DNA of 64,000 nucleotides, from positions 73,311 to 137,310 of the forward strand of contig DIWJ01000026.1 of the NCBI GenBank assembly GCA_002428445.1. Reading direction: 5' to 3'. The position numbers and the translations under genes were made by a program. The DNA comes from Syntrophaceae bacterium UBA6109. Its GTDB lineage: Bacteria > Desulfobacterota > Syntrophia > Syntrophales > UBA6109. The notes beneath the pieces are model-generated. The model was not told the DNA's origin and made no database searches. It saw only the letters and a program-made list of their open reading frames with translations. Position 1 is the stretch's first letter. Each line of letters begins with the position of its first letter. Positions 17,465-26,507 of the stretch are shown one piece after another.

Positions 17465-18436
17465 ATGGAAAAAACAAGCCTTCAACTCAACGGCCTCGTC
17501 GACATGACCGACCACAAGGCGGTGCTGTCGGAAGCCGTACAAACACTTTCCATGACCTGGCCTTCCTTTAACTTCCCTTATCTTAGACGCGTTTTCTCCG
17601 ACATGGAACAACTCTTTGCCGGCCGCTACCCGGGTTATCAGGCCTGCAACACCCGCTACCACGATTTTCGCCATACCCTCGATGTCTTCCTGGCAATGGC
17701 GCGCCTGCTTCACGGGGCGGCCGTCGCCGGCATACGCTTCACGGACAAGCAAGCCGCGCTGGGCGTCATCAGCGCGCTCATGCACGACACCGGCTACATC
17801 CAGATGACGGACGACCGATCGGGAACAGGCGCGAAATACACCGTGGCGCACATCGATCGCAGCATTGCCTTCATGAAACGATATTACGCAGGAGACCCTC
17901 TCTTTGAAAAGGAACTGCCCGCCTTCGACCACATCCTCCATTGCACGGGATTTGTCATGAAGATTCCCGAGATGAAATTCCCTTCCCGGGAACTCGAGTT
18001 GCTGGGCAAGATGCTGGGAACGGCCGATCTGCTGGGGCAGATGGCCGATCGGCTTTACCTGGAAAAGCTTCTGTTCCTCTACTACGAATTCGTCGAGGCC
18101 GGGATCCCGGATTACCTGAGCGAGCTCGACCTGTTGAAAAAGACGGTCCCCTTCTATCAGTTTATCCGGCGCCGCTACGCCGCCGATCTGGAAGGCGTCG
18201 ACAGCTACATGATCCACCACTTCCGCGCCCGCTGGAACATCGATCGGGACCTGTACCGTGAAGCGGTCGAGCAGAACGTCCGCCGCCTGCAGTTCATCCT
18301 GGACAGCGATCCCGGCCACTACCGCCTGCACCTGCGCCGCAACGGCATCACGAAAAGCCTGCAGTCCTCGGACTTCCGTCCAGAATCCCCCGAACCCGCC
18401 GTGACAGATCGTCGAGGCGGAAGGGCTTCTGGATGA
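17465..18436 (+). CDS. HD-domain phosphohydrolase, cyclic-nucleotide phosphodiesterase-like
   Basis: 323 residues. The metal-binding residues are visible: RYHDFRHTLDVFLAMARLLHG (residues ~63-83) and SALMHDTGYIQM (~104-115), with later DHILHCTG and GTADLLGQMADRLYLEK. The YHDFRHT pattern resembles the YHN..H signature of class I cyclic-nucleotide phosphodiesterases, so hydrolysis of a cyclic nucleotide is possible. The last 89 bases run into the 3' end of the oppositely oriented histidine kinase gene; residues after ~295 (KSLQSSDFRPESPEP...) are therefore antisense to the kinase and may be a non-conserved tail. The ATG at 17465 has only a weak AGG upstream. Confidence 0.8.
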   Translation: MEKTSLQLNGLVDMTDHKAVLSEAVQTLSMTWPSFNFPYLRRVFSDMEQLFAGRYPGYQACNTRYHDFRHTLDVFLAMARLLHGAAVAGIRFTDKQAALGVISALMHDTGYIQMTDDRSGTGAKYTVAHIDRSIAFMKRYYAGDPLFEKELPAFDHILHCTGFVMKIPEMKFPSRELELLGKMLGTADLLGQMADRLYLEKLLFLYYEFVEAGIPDYLSELDLLKKTVPFYQFIRRRYAADLEGVDSYMIHHFRARWNIDRDLYREAVEQNVRRLQFILDSDPGHYRLHLRRNGITKSLQSSDFRPESPEPAVTDRRGGRASG

Positions 18437-20948
18437 ATTCGGCTGTCCCGTCGCCCATTTCTTCCTGTAGGAAACCTTCGTTGCCGTAGCCGCTCGAGAA
18501 AAGAATCCTGATCTGCGGATCGATGGACTTGAGGCGGCTCATCGTCTCCCCTCCACCCATTCCGGGCATCACGACATCCAGGATGACCAGATCGATCCCG
18601 CCCGTGTTCCGGCGATGGATGTCCAACGCCTCCCTGCCGGAGGCGGCCGTGATCACCCTGTAGCCGAGTGACTCCAGCATATCCCGGGTCACGCTGAGGA
18701 TGACATCCTCGTCGTCAACGAGGAGAATGGTCCCGCTGCCCCTGAAGATCCCCTCTCCCGCCGCGCGAACTTCGCGGACGGGTTTGCCCGATGCCGGCAG
18801 GTAGACGTGAAAGGTCGTGCCGGATCCCTTTTGGCTGGCAACCCGGAGAAATCCGCCGTGGCCCTGCACGATTCCATAAACGGTCGTCAAGCCCAGTCCC
18901 GTGCCGATCCCCCGCTCCTTGGTGGTGAAGAAAGGCTCAAAGATCCGGGCCAGCGTCTCCTCGTCCATTCCGGTTCCGGCGTCCCTGACGGTGATCCTCA
19001 CATAGGCGCCCGGTTTCAGGAAATGAGGCGCCGTCTCCTGTTCGCCAAGCATTTCTTCAGCCGTTTCCAGGGACAGCTCCCCGCCTCCCGGCATGGCCTG
19101 CCAGGCGTTGACGAAAAGGTTGAGGAGAATCTGCTCGAACTCTCCGCTGTCGGCGTCGACGGCCGGGAGCCCGGGGGAAAGGCGGCTGGAGATACGGATC
19201 TCTTTTTTCGTCCGCCCGAAAAGCGCGGCTGTTTCTGCCACGAGGGTATTCACGTCGATCGGCCGGACGACGTGATCTCCCCCCTTGGCGACGCCGAGGA
19301 GCCGGCGGGTAAGGTTCGTGCCGCTGACGATCATCTGCTCGACCGCCTTCAGTTTTTCGATGTGCGGCGAATCCTTGTCGAGATTCATCATGATCAGGGA
19401 CGTGTACCCCTGGATGCCCATGAGAAGGTTGTTGAAATCGTGGGCGAGGCCTCCCGCGAGGGTCCCGATGGCCTCCATCTTCTGGGCGTCGACATACCGG
19501 GCCTCCAATTTCTTCCGCTCCGTGATGTTCCTGGCAATGCCGCACAGGGAGACGATCCGTCCGCCGGCATCGCGGATCGGCACCTTGATGATGTTGAAGA
19601 ACGCCTTCGTGCCGCGAAGGTTCAGGTCCGTCTCATACTCCACCGAAACGCCGCCGAAGACGCTCTTGTCTCTGTCGTGCATCTCCCGTCCCTGTTCGGG
19701 CCCGAAAACGTCGACGGCCGTTCGCCCGGAGACTCCGGCCGAGTCCAGTCCCAGATCCCGGAGCATCGCGGCATTGACGGACTCGTAGCGCCCCTGCCCG
19801 TCCTTGATGAAGATCCAGTCCTTGGCGGAATCGATGATCGTGCGCAGCCGTTCTTCGCCCATCCAGAGGGCGGATTCGGCTTCCTGCCGGACCCGAACCT
19901 CCTGCTGGAGCTGCCGGCTCGTTGTGGCGAGCCTGGATGTCCGCTCCACGACCATGTCCTTCAACTGGTCCTCACACTCGCGCAGGCGCGAGACCGCTTT
20001 TTCGCGTTCTTCGATTTCCTTCCGCAGGGCCGTGTTCTTCTCTTCGATCTGCGCCAGCTGTTCCTTTATCTTGAAATGAAGGCGGGCATTCTCGAAGGCG
20101 AACTTGATCTCCCGGAGCATGATGGAGGTGATCTTTTCGTCGTCTTCGTTGAAGACCTCCCCGGCCGGCTTGCCAGCCAGGTTGATCACGGCCGACACCT
20201 CGTTCCCGGCAAGGATCGGCATGCAGATGAAGGACGGAGAACCGTAGCGCGGATTGTTGGGCCGTCCGATGCGCGGGTCCGCCTCGATATCCTCGACGAG
20301 CACGGCCCTCCTTTCCGATACGGCCAGGCGTATCGGCGAGTTCTCCAGGGGGAGGTCGATATCTTCCTGGGGGCTTGCGGCGATGCCCCGCGCCGCGGCG
20401 ATCCGGAACTGATTCTTGGAGGGGTTCACCGTCAGGAACGATGCGATCCGCGCGCCCGTAACGGACATCACCTTGTCAAGCGTCAGTTCCTGAAGGTTGT
20501 GAAGATCAAGGCTCGTTTTCGCCACATCGACCAGCTCCTTGAGGGCCAGAAATTCCGAGGATCTTCGGTTCAATTCGGTGGTCGTTTTCTCCAGCCTGCC
20601 GACGAGGCTGCCGAACGCCTGCTCGAGTTCGCGGATTTCGGACAGGTCGTCGCGCAGCGTCGCCTGGACGACCCCCGTTTCCGTCGGACGGACCATGACG
20701 ACAACCGAAAGGATGCGGTTGATGATCTGCCGGAGGATGAGCATGCCGCAAAGGACGAGCACCAGGATGAGCGCGACGATCCAGAGATGAGAGGATTGGA
20801 AGGTGACGCGCTGGTCGTGGAGGACGTACGCCAGCGCAAACAGCGGCAGCACGACGACCAGAAACTCGACGAGCATCAACCGGTATTGGATACTGCTGCG
20901 GTTGGCTTTTTCCAGATTCAGGAACGACTTCCTCATGAACGGATCCAC
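18348..20948 (-). CDS. Membrane-anchored hybrid sensor histidine kinase
   Basis: 866 residues. Two membrane helices (about 25-44 and 55-75), a HAMP-like linker, a GAF domain (about 150-300, LTLDKVMSVTGARIASFLTV...), a coiled coil (about 300-370), a PAS domain (about 370-490, ...DWIFIKDGQGRYESVNAAM), a HisKA helix with phospho-accepting His in GGLAHDFNNLL, a HATPase with NLFVNAWQAM, GTGMDEE, FEPFFTTKERGIGTGLGL, and a C-terminal receiver with LLVDDEDVI, phospho-acceptor in LVILDVVMPGMGGG and a late lysine (QKPF). It senses an unknown signal at the membrane; the phosphate probably passes to a phosphotransfer protein encoded elsewhere. There is no adjacent response regulator. Its 3' end overlaps the convergent HD gene. 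Confidence 0.93.
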   Translation of the reverse strand: MDPFMRKSFLNLEKANRSSIQYRLMLVEFLVVVLPLFALAYVLHDQRVTFQSSHLWIVALILVLVLCGMLILRQIINRILSVVVMVRPTETGVVQATLRDDLSEIRELEQAFGSLVGRLEKTTTELNRRSSEFLALKELVDVAKTSLDLHNLQELTLDKVMSVTGARIASFLTVNPSKNQFRIAAARGIAASPQEDIDLPLENSPIRLAVSERRAVLVEDIEADPRIGRPNNPRYGSPSFICMPILAGNEVSAVINLAGKPAGEVFNEDDEKITSIMLREIKFAFENARLHFKIKEQLAQIEEKNTALRKEIEEREKAVSRLRECEDQLKDMVVERTSRLATTSRQLQQEVRVRQEAESALWMGEERLRTIIDSAKDWIFIKDGQGRYESVNAAMLRDLGLDSAGVSGRTAVDVFGPEQGREMHDRDKSVFGGVSVEYETDLNLRGTKAFFNIIKVPIRDAGGRIVSLCGIARNITERKKLEARYVDAQKMEAIGTLAGGLAHDFNNLLMGIQGYTSLIMMNLDKDSPHIEKLKAVEQMIVSGTNLTRRLLGVAKGGDHVVRPIDVNTLVAETAALFGRTKKEIRISSRLSPGLPAVDADSGEFEQILLNLFVNAWQAMPGGGELSLETAEEMLGEQETAPHFLKPGAYVRITVRDAGTGMDEETLARIFEPFFTTKERGIGTGLGLTTVYGIVQGHGGFLRVASQKGSGTTFHVYLPASGKPVREVRAAGEGIFRGSGTILLVDDEDVILSVTRDMLESLGYRVITAASGREALDIHRRNTGGIDLVILDVVMPGMGGGETMSRLKSIDPQIRILFSSGYGNEGFLQEEMGDGTAEFIQKPFRLDDLSRRVRGILDGSPRTAGFS

Positions 20949-21092
20949 TCCTCCCGTCGCATGGCCACGTTCCCAGCCCGGATGATGGCAGCCGGAAGAC
21001 CAGGATTTTTGCTCAACCCCGAGGCCGAGTCCGCAACTTCATATCACGGAACAGTGCAGGCATCAATGAGAAGGTCCGCCGGAAAAGAACCC

Positions 21093-21121
21093 TTGCACGA
21101 AGATTGGCCGGACGATAGAAT
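21093..21121 (+). promoter_or_regulatory. Promoter for DUF362-polyferredoxin operon
   Basis: TTGCAC (21093-21098), 17-base spacer, TAGAAT (21116-21121), 71 bases before the DUF362 start, in the divergent interval between it and the histidine kinase. Confidence 0.5.
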
Positions 21122-21192
21122 AATTTTGCCGGCGAGTCAAAGGGCGGCGTTCGCCGTCCGTGCCGACCGCTGAACATCATCCCGGAGATTTT

Positions 21193-22095
21193 ATGGATCG
21201 TCGCACCTTCCTCAAAGCATCCCTCGCGGCGGGCGCCGCGCTTTCTCTTCCGGCCGGCATGGACCCCTTTCTGCGGGACCTCGGGGCCGCCGAAGCGCCC
21301 GACCTCGCCGTCGCCTCCGGGAAGTCGCCCGGGGCCGTCACACGGGCAGCGATCGACGCTCTCGGCGGCATGCGGAAGTTCGTGTCGCGGGGAGACATCG
21401 TCGTCGTCAAGCCGAACATCGGCTGGGACCGGACGCCCGAATTCGCCGCCACCACCAACCCCGAAGTCGTCGCCGCCCTCGTGAGGCTTTCCCTGGAGGC
21501 CGGCGCGAAGAAAGTCAAGGTCCTCGACTATCCCGTCAACGATGCGCGGCGCTGCTACAAACAGAGCGGAATCCTCGATGCCGCCACGGCCGCCGGCGCG
21601 GAGGTCGTCTACCCCGATTCCCGCAAATTCCGCGATATGAAGATCGGCGGCGGAACGATCAAGTCCTGGCCGATGTACACGGAGGTGATCGAGGCAGACC
21701 GGATCATCAACGTGCCGATCGCCAAGACGCACGGCACCTCCACGCTGACCCTGGGCATGAAGAACTGGATGGGCGTCATGGGCGGCTGGCGGGGACGGAT
21801 CCATCAGCGCATCCATGAGAGTCTCGTGGACGTCTCCCTCTTTCTCAAGCCGTCGCTCGTCGTCCTCGACGCTGTGAGGATCCTGACGGACAACGGGCCG
21901 CAGGGCGGCGATCTGGCCGATGTCAAGAGGCTGGACACGGTGATCGCCGGCGCCGACCAGGTCGCCGTCGACGCCTACGGTGCGACGCTGTTCGGAATCA
22001 AGGGGGGAGACATCGGCTTCATCCGGCTCGGCCACGAGGCCGGCCTGGGAACGATGGACCTCGCCAAGGTGCGGTTGAAGAAGATCCAGGCGTAA
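21193..22095 (+). CDS. Tat-exported DUF362 protein
   Basis: 300 residues. It begins DRRTFLKASLAAGAALSLPA, a twin-arginine signal, so it is folded before export. The rest is DUF362: DIVVVKPNIGWDRTPEFAATTNPEVVAALVRL, VLDYPVNDARRCYKQSGI, INVPIAKTHGTSTLTLGMKNWMGVMGG and AGADQVAVDAYGATLFG. DUF362 proteins often occur with ferredoxin domains but have no assigned reaction. GGAG lies upstream of the ATG. The stop overlaps the next ATG as TAATG, coupling it to the polyferredoxin gene, so the two probably form one redox unit at the membrane. Confidence 0.88.
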   Translation: MDRRTFLKASLAAGAALSLPAGMDPFLRDLGAAEAPDLAVASGKSPGAVTRAAIDALGGMRKFVSRGDIVVVKPNIGWDRTPEFAATTNPEVVAALVRLSLEAGAKKVKVLDYPVNDARRCYKQSGILDAATAAGAEVVYPDSRKFRDMKIGGGTIKSWPMYTEVIEADRIINVPIAKTHGTSTLTLGMKNWMGVMGGWRGRIHQRIHESLVDVSLFLKPSLVVLDAVRILTDNGPQGGDLADVKRLDTVIAGADQVAVDAYGATLFGIKGGDIGFIRLGHEAGLGTMDLAKVRLKKIQA

Positions 22096-23663
22096 TGGCT
22101 CCGGAAGAATTGCCCATGGTGAAAAACCTCCGCCGCGCATCCCAGGCCCTCTTCGTGCTCCTGTTCCTCTGGCTCTTCCTCCAGACCGAATCGAAAGGCG
22201 CCAACGAGCTGGGTTATCCCGTGAAGGTCTTCCTTGACGCCGATCCCCTGCTCTTCCTGACGACGCTTTTCGCGAACCGGGCTCTTCCGCCGGCCCTGTG
22301 GCTGGCCCTGACCGTCGTGGTCGCCACGGCCGTGCTGGGACGGGTCTTCTGCGGCTGGGTATGCCCGCTTGGCGCATTCCACGATCTCGCGGGACTGCTG
22401 AAGACCAAAGCCCGGCAAAAGGCGCTGCCGCAGGGACTCTTCCGGATCAAGTACTATCTGCTGATCGCCCTTCTCGCGTCGTCGCTCTTCACGCTTCAGG
22501 CCGCCGGGATCTTCGATCCGCTTTCTCTCCTCATCCGTTCTCTGGCGATCTCCGTCTATCCGATGTTCTCTTCCGCGACGGCGAGCGTCTTCAACGCCGC
22601 GTATGAGGCAAAGATTCCCATCCTGGGCGGGATTTCCGAAGCGGGCTACAGCCTGCTCAAGAAGACGCTCCTGCCTTTTCAGGAGGGGCTCTACCTCGGG
22701 GCGGTCCTCGTCGGCGTTCTTTTCTTTCTGATCCTGGCCCTGAACCTCGTCGAGCGGCGCTTCTGGTGCAGGTACCTGTGCCCCCTCGGGGCGCTTCTCG
22801 GACTGATCGGCCGGCGTGCGATTGTCCGGCGCTCCGTGAGCGAAGGATGCAACGAGTGCGGCGCCTGCGAGGCCGGCTGCCACGGCGGCGCGCTGCCCGG
22901 TTCAAAAGAACTCTGGCGGATCGAGGAGTGCCACCTCTGCGGCAACTGCCAGGACGCCTGTCCGAACGACGCCGTCCGCTTCGGACTTTCTCCCGGCAGG
23001 ATTCCCGGCCGCTTCGACCTCGGACGGCGGCGTCTCGTTACGTCCTTTTCCGCCGGCCTGCTGGCCGTTCCCCTCCTGAGGGTGACGCCGCTGTCCCGCG
23101 CCGGCGCCGCCGATCCAGCCCTGATCCGCCCGCCCGGTGCGACGCCGGAGCCTGAATTCCTGCGGCGCTGCGTCAAGTGCGGGGAGTGCATGAAGGTCTG
23201 CATCACGGGAGGCTTGCAGCCGACGTTTCTGCAGGCGGGGCTGGAAGGGATCTGGTCGCCGGTGCTGGTCCCCCGGATCGGCTACTGCGAGCACCGCTGC
23301 ACCCTGTGCGGCCAGGTCTGCCCCACGGGCGCCATCCGCAACCTCCCCCTCGAGGAAAAGATGGAGATCCGAATCGGTACGGCCATGATCGACAAGGGCC
23401 GCTGCCTGCCCTTTGCCTCGGCTACGCCCTGCCTCGTCTGCGAGGAGGTCTGCCCGACGTCGAAGAAGGCCATCTGGCTGGAGGATGCCAGGGTGAAGAA
23501 CCGCGACGGCAGGGAAATCCTCGTCCGCCAGCCCCACGTGGACCTTTCGCTGTGCATCGGCTGCGGCATCTGCGAGGCCCGCTGCCCCGTCCTCGGCCGC
23601 CCGGCCATCTACGTATCGAGCGTCGGCGAGACGCGTTCCAAGGACAACCGCCTGCTGCTGTGA
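22095..23663 (+). CDS. Membrane polyferredoxin, NapH-like plus 4Fe-4S domains
   Basis: 522 residues. The N-terminal ~240 are membrane-bound in the NapH/CcoG pattern, with the two hallmark loops GRVFCGWVCPLGAFHDL and CRYLCPLGALLGL. Then come CNECGACEAGC and CHLCGNCQDACP clusters, a second short hydrophobic stretch (LVTSFSAGLLAVPLL), and a NapG-like second half with CVKCGECMKVC, CTLCGQVCP, CLVCEEVCP and CIGCGICEARCP. It looks like NapH and NapG fused into one chain, able to carry electrons from membrane quinol to a periplasmic acceptor. Translationally coupled to the DUF362 protein, the likely partner. No nitrate reductase genes are nearby, so the terminal acceptor is unknown. Confidence 0.88.
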   Translation: MAPEELPMVKNLRRASQALFVLLFLWLFLQTESKGANELGYPVKVFLDADPLLFLTTLFANRALPPALWLALTVVVATAVLGRVFCGWVCPLGAFHDLAGLLKTKARQKALPQGLFRIKYYLLIALLASSLFTLQAAGIFDPLSLLIRSLAISVYPMFSSATASVFNAAYEAKIPILGGISEAGYSLLKKTLLPFQEGLYLGAVLVGVLFFLILALNLVERRFWCRYLCPLGALLGLIGRRAIVRRSVSEGCNECGACEAGCHGGALPGSKELWRIEECHLCGNCQDACPNDAVRFGLSPGRIPGRFDLGRRRLVTSFSAGLLAVPLLRVTPLSRAGAADPALIRPPGATPEPEFLRRCVKCGECMKVCITGGLQPTFLQAGLEGIWSPVLVPRIGYCEHRCTLCGQVCPTGAIRNLPLEEKMEIRIGTAMIDKGRCLPFASATPCLVCEEVCPTSKKAIWLEDARVKNRDGREILVRQPHVDLSLCIGCGICEARCPVLGRPAIYVSSVGETRSKDNRLLL

Positions 23664-23842
23664 CGGCGCTCCTGCCGCCATACCCCTCTGTTTATCTTCG
23701 GGAAAAATCACCTCCCGGGGCAGCGCCCGGAGCGGCTTCTTTCCTTAAAGAATTTTCCTGAACCTGCCGATAACATCAGCAAGGCCGTATATGGGACGAA
23801 CAACGAAACACTCCCATGAAATACAAAGGCCCTTGTCGGACT

Positions 23843-24418
23843 ATGAAACGCCATTTCCCCAGATGCCTTCTCCATCTTCTGACGGCGGCGCTTTGCGCTT
23901 CTCTCCTGGGGTGCTCCTTTCTGAATGACCGCGTCGTAAAGAACGAACCCTCTTTCGAAGTGGCGACGCGGCAGGAACTGGTCATCGTCATCCGCATGAT
24001 CTGGCCGGAATTGAACGATTCCCTGCCCGGCTCGACCAACATCGCCATCCCCTACGGAAAATACTACCTTCCCACCCTGACGGAACTTCGGGACATGGTC
24101 TACAGGTCCAGGGTGTACGAAATCGTCCCGGAGCAGGATCTCTTCATGTGCGCGGATTTTGCCCTGCAGCTGCACGCCCATGTCAAGATGCTGTGGAAGG
24201 AAAACGGCGGCAACGCTACGATCGCTTTCGGCGAGGCATGGGGAACCCGGTTCAATCTCTATAAGAAAGGCATCGTCATCCTGCGGGGCCTTGAAGCAAG
24301 CCATGCGGTGAATTTCGCCATCACGAGGGATTGCGGCGTCGTATTGATCGAGCCGACCAGCGGAAAAATCTGGAAAGCCACGCCCGGCGAGGACACCATT
24401 CACTTCGTCAAGATGTAA
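23843..24418 (+). CDS. Lipoprotein with transglutaminase/cysteine-protease-like triad
   Basis: 191 residues. A lipoprotein signal (HLLTAALCASLLGC, lipobox SLLGC) anchors it in an envelope membrane. I do not recognise the family. The mature part holds, in order, a Cys at the start of a helix (LFMCADFALQLHAHVK), a His at the start of a strand (SHAVNFAI) and an acidic residue before Pro (LIEPTSGKIW). That order and spacing is the Cys-His-Asp/Glu layout of transglutaminase-like and papain-like folds. An upstream ATG at 23816 would extend the N-terminus by nine residues; neither start has a clear ribosome site. The gene sits alone between the polyferredoxin and acyltransferase genes. Confidence 0.55.
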   Translation: MKRHFPRCLLHLLTAALCASLLGCSFLNDRVVKNEPSFEVATRQELVIVIRMIWPELNDSLPGSTNIAIPYGKYYLPTLTELRDMVYRSRVYEIVPEQDLFMCADFALQLHAHVKMLWKENGGNATIAFGEAWGTRFNLYKKGIVILRGLEASHAVNFAITRDCGVVLIEPTSGKIWKATPGEDTIHFVKM

Positions 24419-24566
24419 TCCCGCGAAGGGGAACGCCGCCCATCGTCTCCAACCCTCCAAAGATTCTCTTCTTTATCCGGCCGAATGTGATATAGCCCCT
24501 CCTGTGGGACCGGGGAGCGCAGTGCGCCCGGTCCGGGACGGCCCATTTCCGAAACGACGGCGCTCG

Positions 24567-24593
24567 CGCCCGGCCTTTGCGGCCGGGCGTTTT
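24567..24593 (+). terminator. Hairpin with T-run upstream of acyltransferase gene
   Basis: A perfect 9-bp stem (CGCCCGGCC / GGCCGGGCG) with loop tttgc and TTTT after it. It can end the lipoprotein transcript; lying 19 bases before the next ATG it could also attenuate read-through. Confidence 0.6.
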
Positions 24594-24611
24594 CCATCGA
24601 AAGGACAGCGG

Positions 24612-25193
24612 ATGAGACAGATGATGTGCCTTGCGGGGCGGTTTCTCTATTTTCTCATGGGATGGCGTTTCGAGCCGCTCCCGCCCTATTTTTCGGGCAA
24701 GCACGTGATCATCGGTTTTCCCCACACGTCGAACATGGATACCGTCAGGGCCTTCACGGGGTTCCGGATCATCAAGCGAACCGGCCATATCATGATCAAG
24801 AAGGAATGGTTCTTCTGGCCCATGTCCCTGGTCCTGAAAATGCTCGGCGGGATCCCGGTCCATCGCGGATCTCCCCAAGGGATTGTGGAGCAGATGGTCA
24901 AAGTCTTCGACTCGAGAAACGAGTTTCTCCTCGCCATCGTGCCGGAAGGCACCCGGAAGAAAGTGACGACCATCAAGACCGGCTTCTGGCATATTGCCAA
25001 AGCCGCCCGGGTTTCCATCGTCTGCTGGTACATGGACAACGAGAGCAAGCGGGCCCGCTGGCTGGACGAGGTCGTTCCCGGCGAGAGCAAGATGGACGAT
25101 ATCCTCCGGATACGGGACATCTACGAGAAGGCCGGATACCGGTTCCCGCTCGATGTCGCAGCCCTGTCCCGCGAAAATCGCCCCGGAAACTGA
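24612..25193 (+). CDS. 1-acyl-sn-glycerol-3-phosphate acyltransferase-like (PlsC superfamily)
   Basis: 193 residues. The PlsC motifs are present: HX4D as HTSNMD (residues ~38-43), a substrate loop near GIPVHRG, and PEGTRKK (~118). Members transfer acyl groups to lysophosphatidic acid or related lipids at the inner membrane. It is shorter than PlsC proper and lacks a clear long membrane anchor, matching the short uncharacterised acyltransferase branch. AAGGACAGCGG precedes the ATG. A second, unrelated-looking acyltransferase (DUF374) follows 75 bases later, suggesting a lipid-modifying pair. Confidence 0.8.
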   Translation: MRQMMCLAGRFLYFLMGWRFEPLPPYFSGKHVIIGFPHTSNMDTVRAFTGFRIIKRTGHIMIKKEWFFWPMSLVLKMLGGIPVHRGSPQGIVEQMVKVFDSRNEFLLAIVPEGTRKKVTTIKTGFWHIAKAARVSIVCWYMDNESKRARWLDEVVPGESKMDDILRIRDIYEKAGYRFPLDVAALSRENRPGN

Positions 25194-25268
25194 CCCGCTA
25201 TTCGGACGGCGCGGGCGGCGACGACCCCTTCCGCGGCAAGACCGGGAAAAGGCCCGGAGAATGTGCAG

Positions 25269-25955
25269 ATGGGATTTTCATGGAGCGGGATCCTGCGGAC
25301 GAAGGCATTTCATGCGTTTCTGTACCGCTTTGTTCGCCTCTACAGCGCCACCTTCAGGATCCGGATCGACAATGAAAATGGCTGGATGGACCATTTGAAC
25401 AGCGGCGGACGGGTTCTCCTGTGCGCCTGGCACCAGCAATTTTTCCCGGCGATACGGCACTTCCAGAATTACCGGGACTTCAAGCCGTCACTGATGATCA
25501 GCAGGAGTCAGGACGGGGAACTCATCGCCGGCGTGGCCGAGAGAAGCGGCTGGCACGCGGTGCGCGGATCGTCTTCGACGGGCGGCAGGGAAGCCCTGAA
25601 AAAGATGGTCGATCGTCTGAAGCGATACGGGCTGGCCGGCCACATCCTCGACGGGCCGCGGGGACCGGCGGGACAGGTGAAGGCCGGGGCGATCCAGCTG
25701 GCCCATGCCGCCGACGCGGTCATTGTCCCGTTCTATACCTCCGCCGACAGGGCGTGGTATTTCAACAGCTGGGACTATTTCTTCATCCCCAAACCGTTCG
25801 CGAACGTGCACATCCGTTTCGGCGCAACGATCGCTTTCCCCCGCACGGAAGACACGACCGAGTTCGAAAACCAGCGCCTGTCGCTGGAGAAGACCATGCT
25901 TCCGGGGCTGAAGCAAAAAGCAGCTGTCCGGAAAGGGAAGCAGTCGCCGCACTGA
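25269..25955 (+). CDS. DUF374 lysophospholipid acyltransferase family protein
   Basis: 228 residues. DUF374 features are clear: LLCAWHQQFFPAIRHF (the H of the acyltransferase HX4-like motif), LMISRSQDGELIAGVAERSGWHAVRGSSSTGGREALKKMV and HILDGPRGPAGQVKAGAIQLAHAADAVIVPFYTSADRAW. This family is related to LpxL/LpxM lipid A acyltransferases and is expected at the inner face of the cytoplasmic membrane, perhaps in LPS or lipid-linked sugar maturation. The ATG at 25269 is favoured over a GTG at 25263 by the position of GGAG. Confidence 0.85.
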   Translation: MGFSWSGILRTKAFHAFLYRFVRLYSATFRIRIDNENGWMDHLNSGGRVLLCAWHQQFFPAIRHFQNYRDFKPSLMISRSQDGELIAGVAERSGWHAVRGSSSTGGREALKKMVDRLKRYGLAGHILDGPRGPAGQVKAGAIQLAHAADAVIVPFYTSADRAWYFNSWDYFFIPKPFANVHIRFGATIAFPRTEDTTEFENQRLSLEKTMLPGLKQKAAVRKGKQSPH

Positions 25956-26036
25956 TGACTGCGGGCCTTCATCTTGTTCGAGGAAGGCCGGACATCGATC
26001 CCTCTTTCCCTTCGAGTCCGCAGAAGCCTTGAAAAT

Positions 26037-26507
26037 TCAGTGTTCCGCGAAGTTCCAGTAGCCCATTTCTCCAATGGCGCCGCAGACGTCCCGGGTCAGA
26101 AAGTAGTACGTGCTGTCCTGGGTGATGTGGCGCCAGGGCATGACGGGAAAGGCGGCGTCAAGCCGCTTGTCCGACAGGTCGTAGTCCGCGGAGGAGATGT
26201 TCCGGTACGTCGTATTCATGCAGTTGATCTCCTCCGTCGAGAGCGTGTAGCCGTAGCGATCGTACCCCGCGTCGGGAAGGCCCGCCTCCTTGCGGGCACC
26301 GACCATGAAAGCCCTGTAGCGGTCGGTCCGGGCGGTTGTTTTGCACCAGACGCGCACCGCTGTCTGCGAGATGGTCCGCGTGCTTTCGGCATCGGCGTAG
26401 ACGGCATAATCCTTCTTCTCGATGATCAGGCGCCAGTCCGCCGCCGATGACGCCGCCGCCGTTCCGAAAAGCGCCAGGAAAAGAGCCGCACCAAACAGAC
26501 CTTTCAT
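26037..26507 (-). CDS. Exported surface-adhesin-E-like protein
   Basis: 156 residues with a signal peptide (MKGLFGAALFLALFGTAAASSAA). The mature part (WRLIIEKKDYAVYADAESTRTISQTAVRVWCK..., EINCMNTTYRNISS, DVCGAIG) follows the compact domain first named surface-adhesin protein E: an N-terminal Trp strand, YAD segment and paired cysteines. The name should not be taken as proof of adhesion; the domain is widespread in periplasmic proteins. A second protein of this type is encoded at 61450. Its ATG overlaps the stop of the molybdoprotein gene upstream (ATGA), and GGAGGAAA serves as ribosome site. Confidence 0.65.
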   Translation of the reverse strand: MKGLFGAALFLALFGTAAASSAADWRLIIEKKDYAVYADAESTRTISQTAVRVWCKTTARTDRYRAFMVGARKEAGLPDAGYDRYGYTLSTEEINCMNTTYRNISSADYDLSDKRLDAAFPVMPWRHITQDSTYYFLTRDVCGAIGEMGYWNFAEH

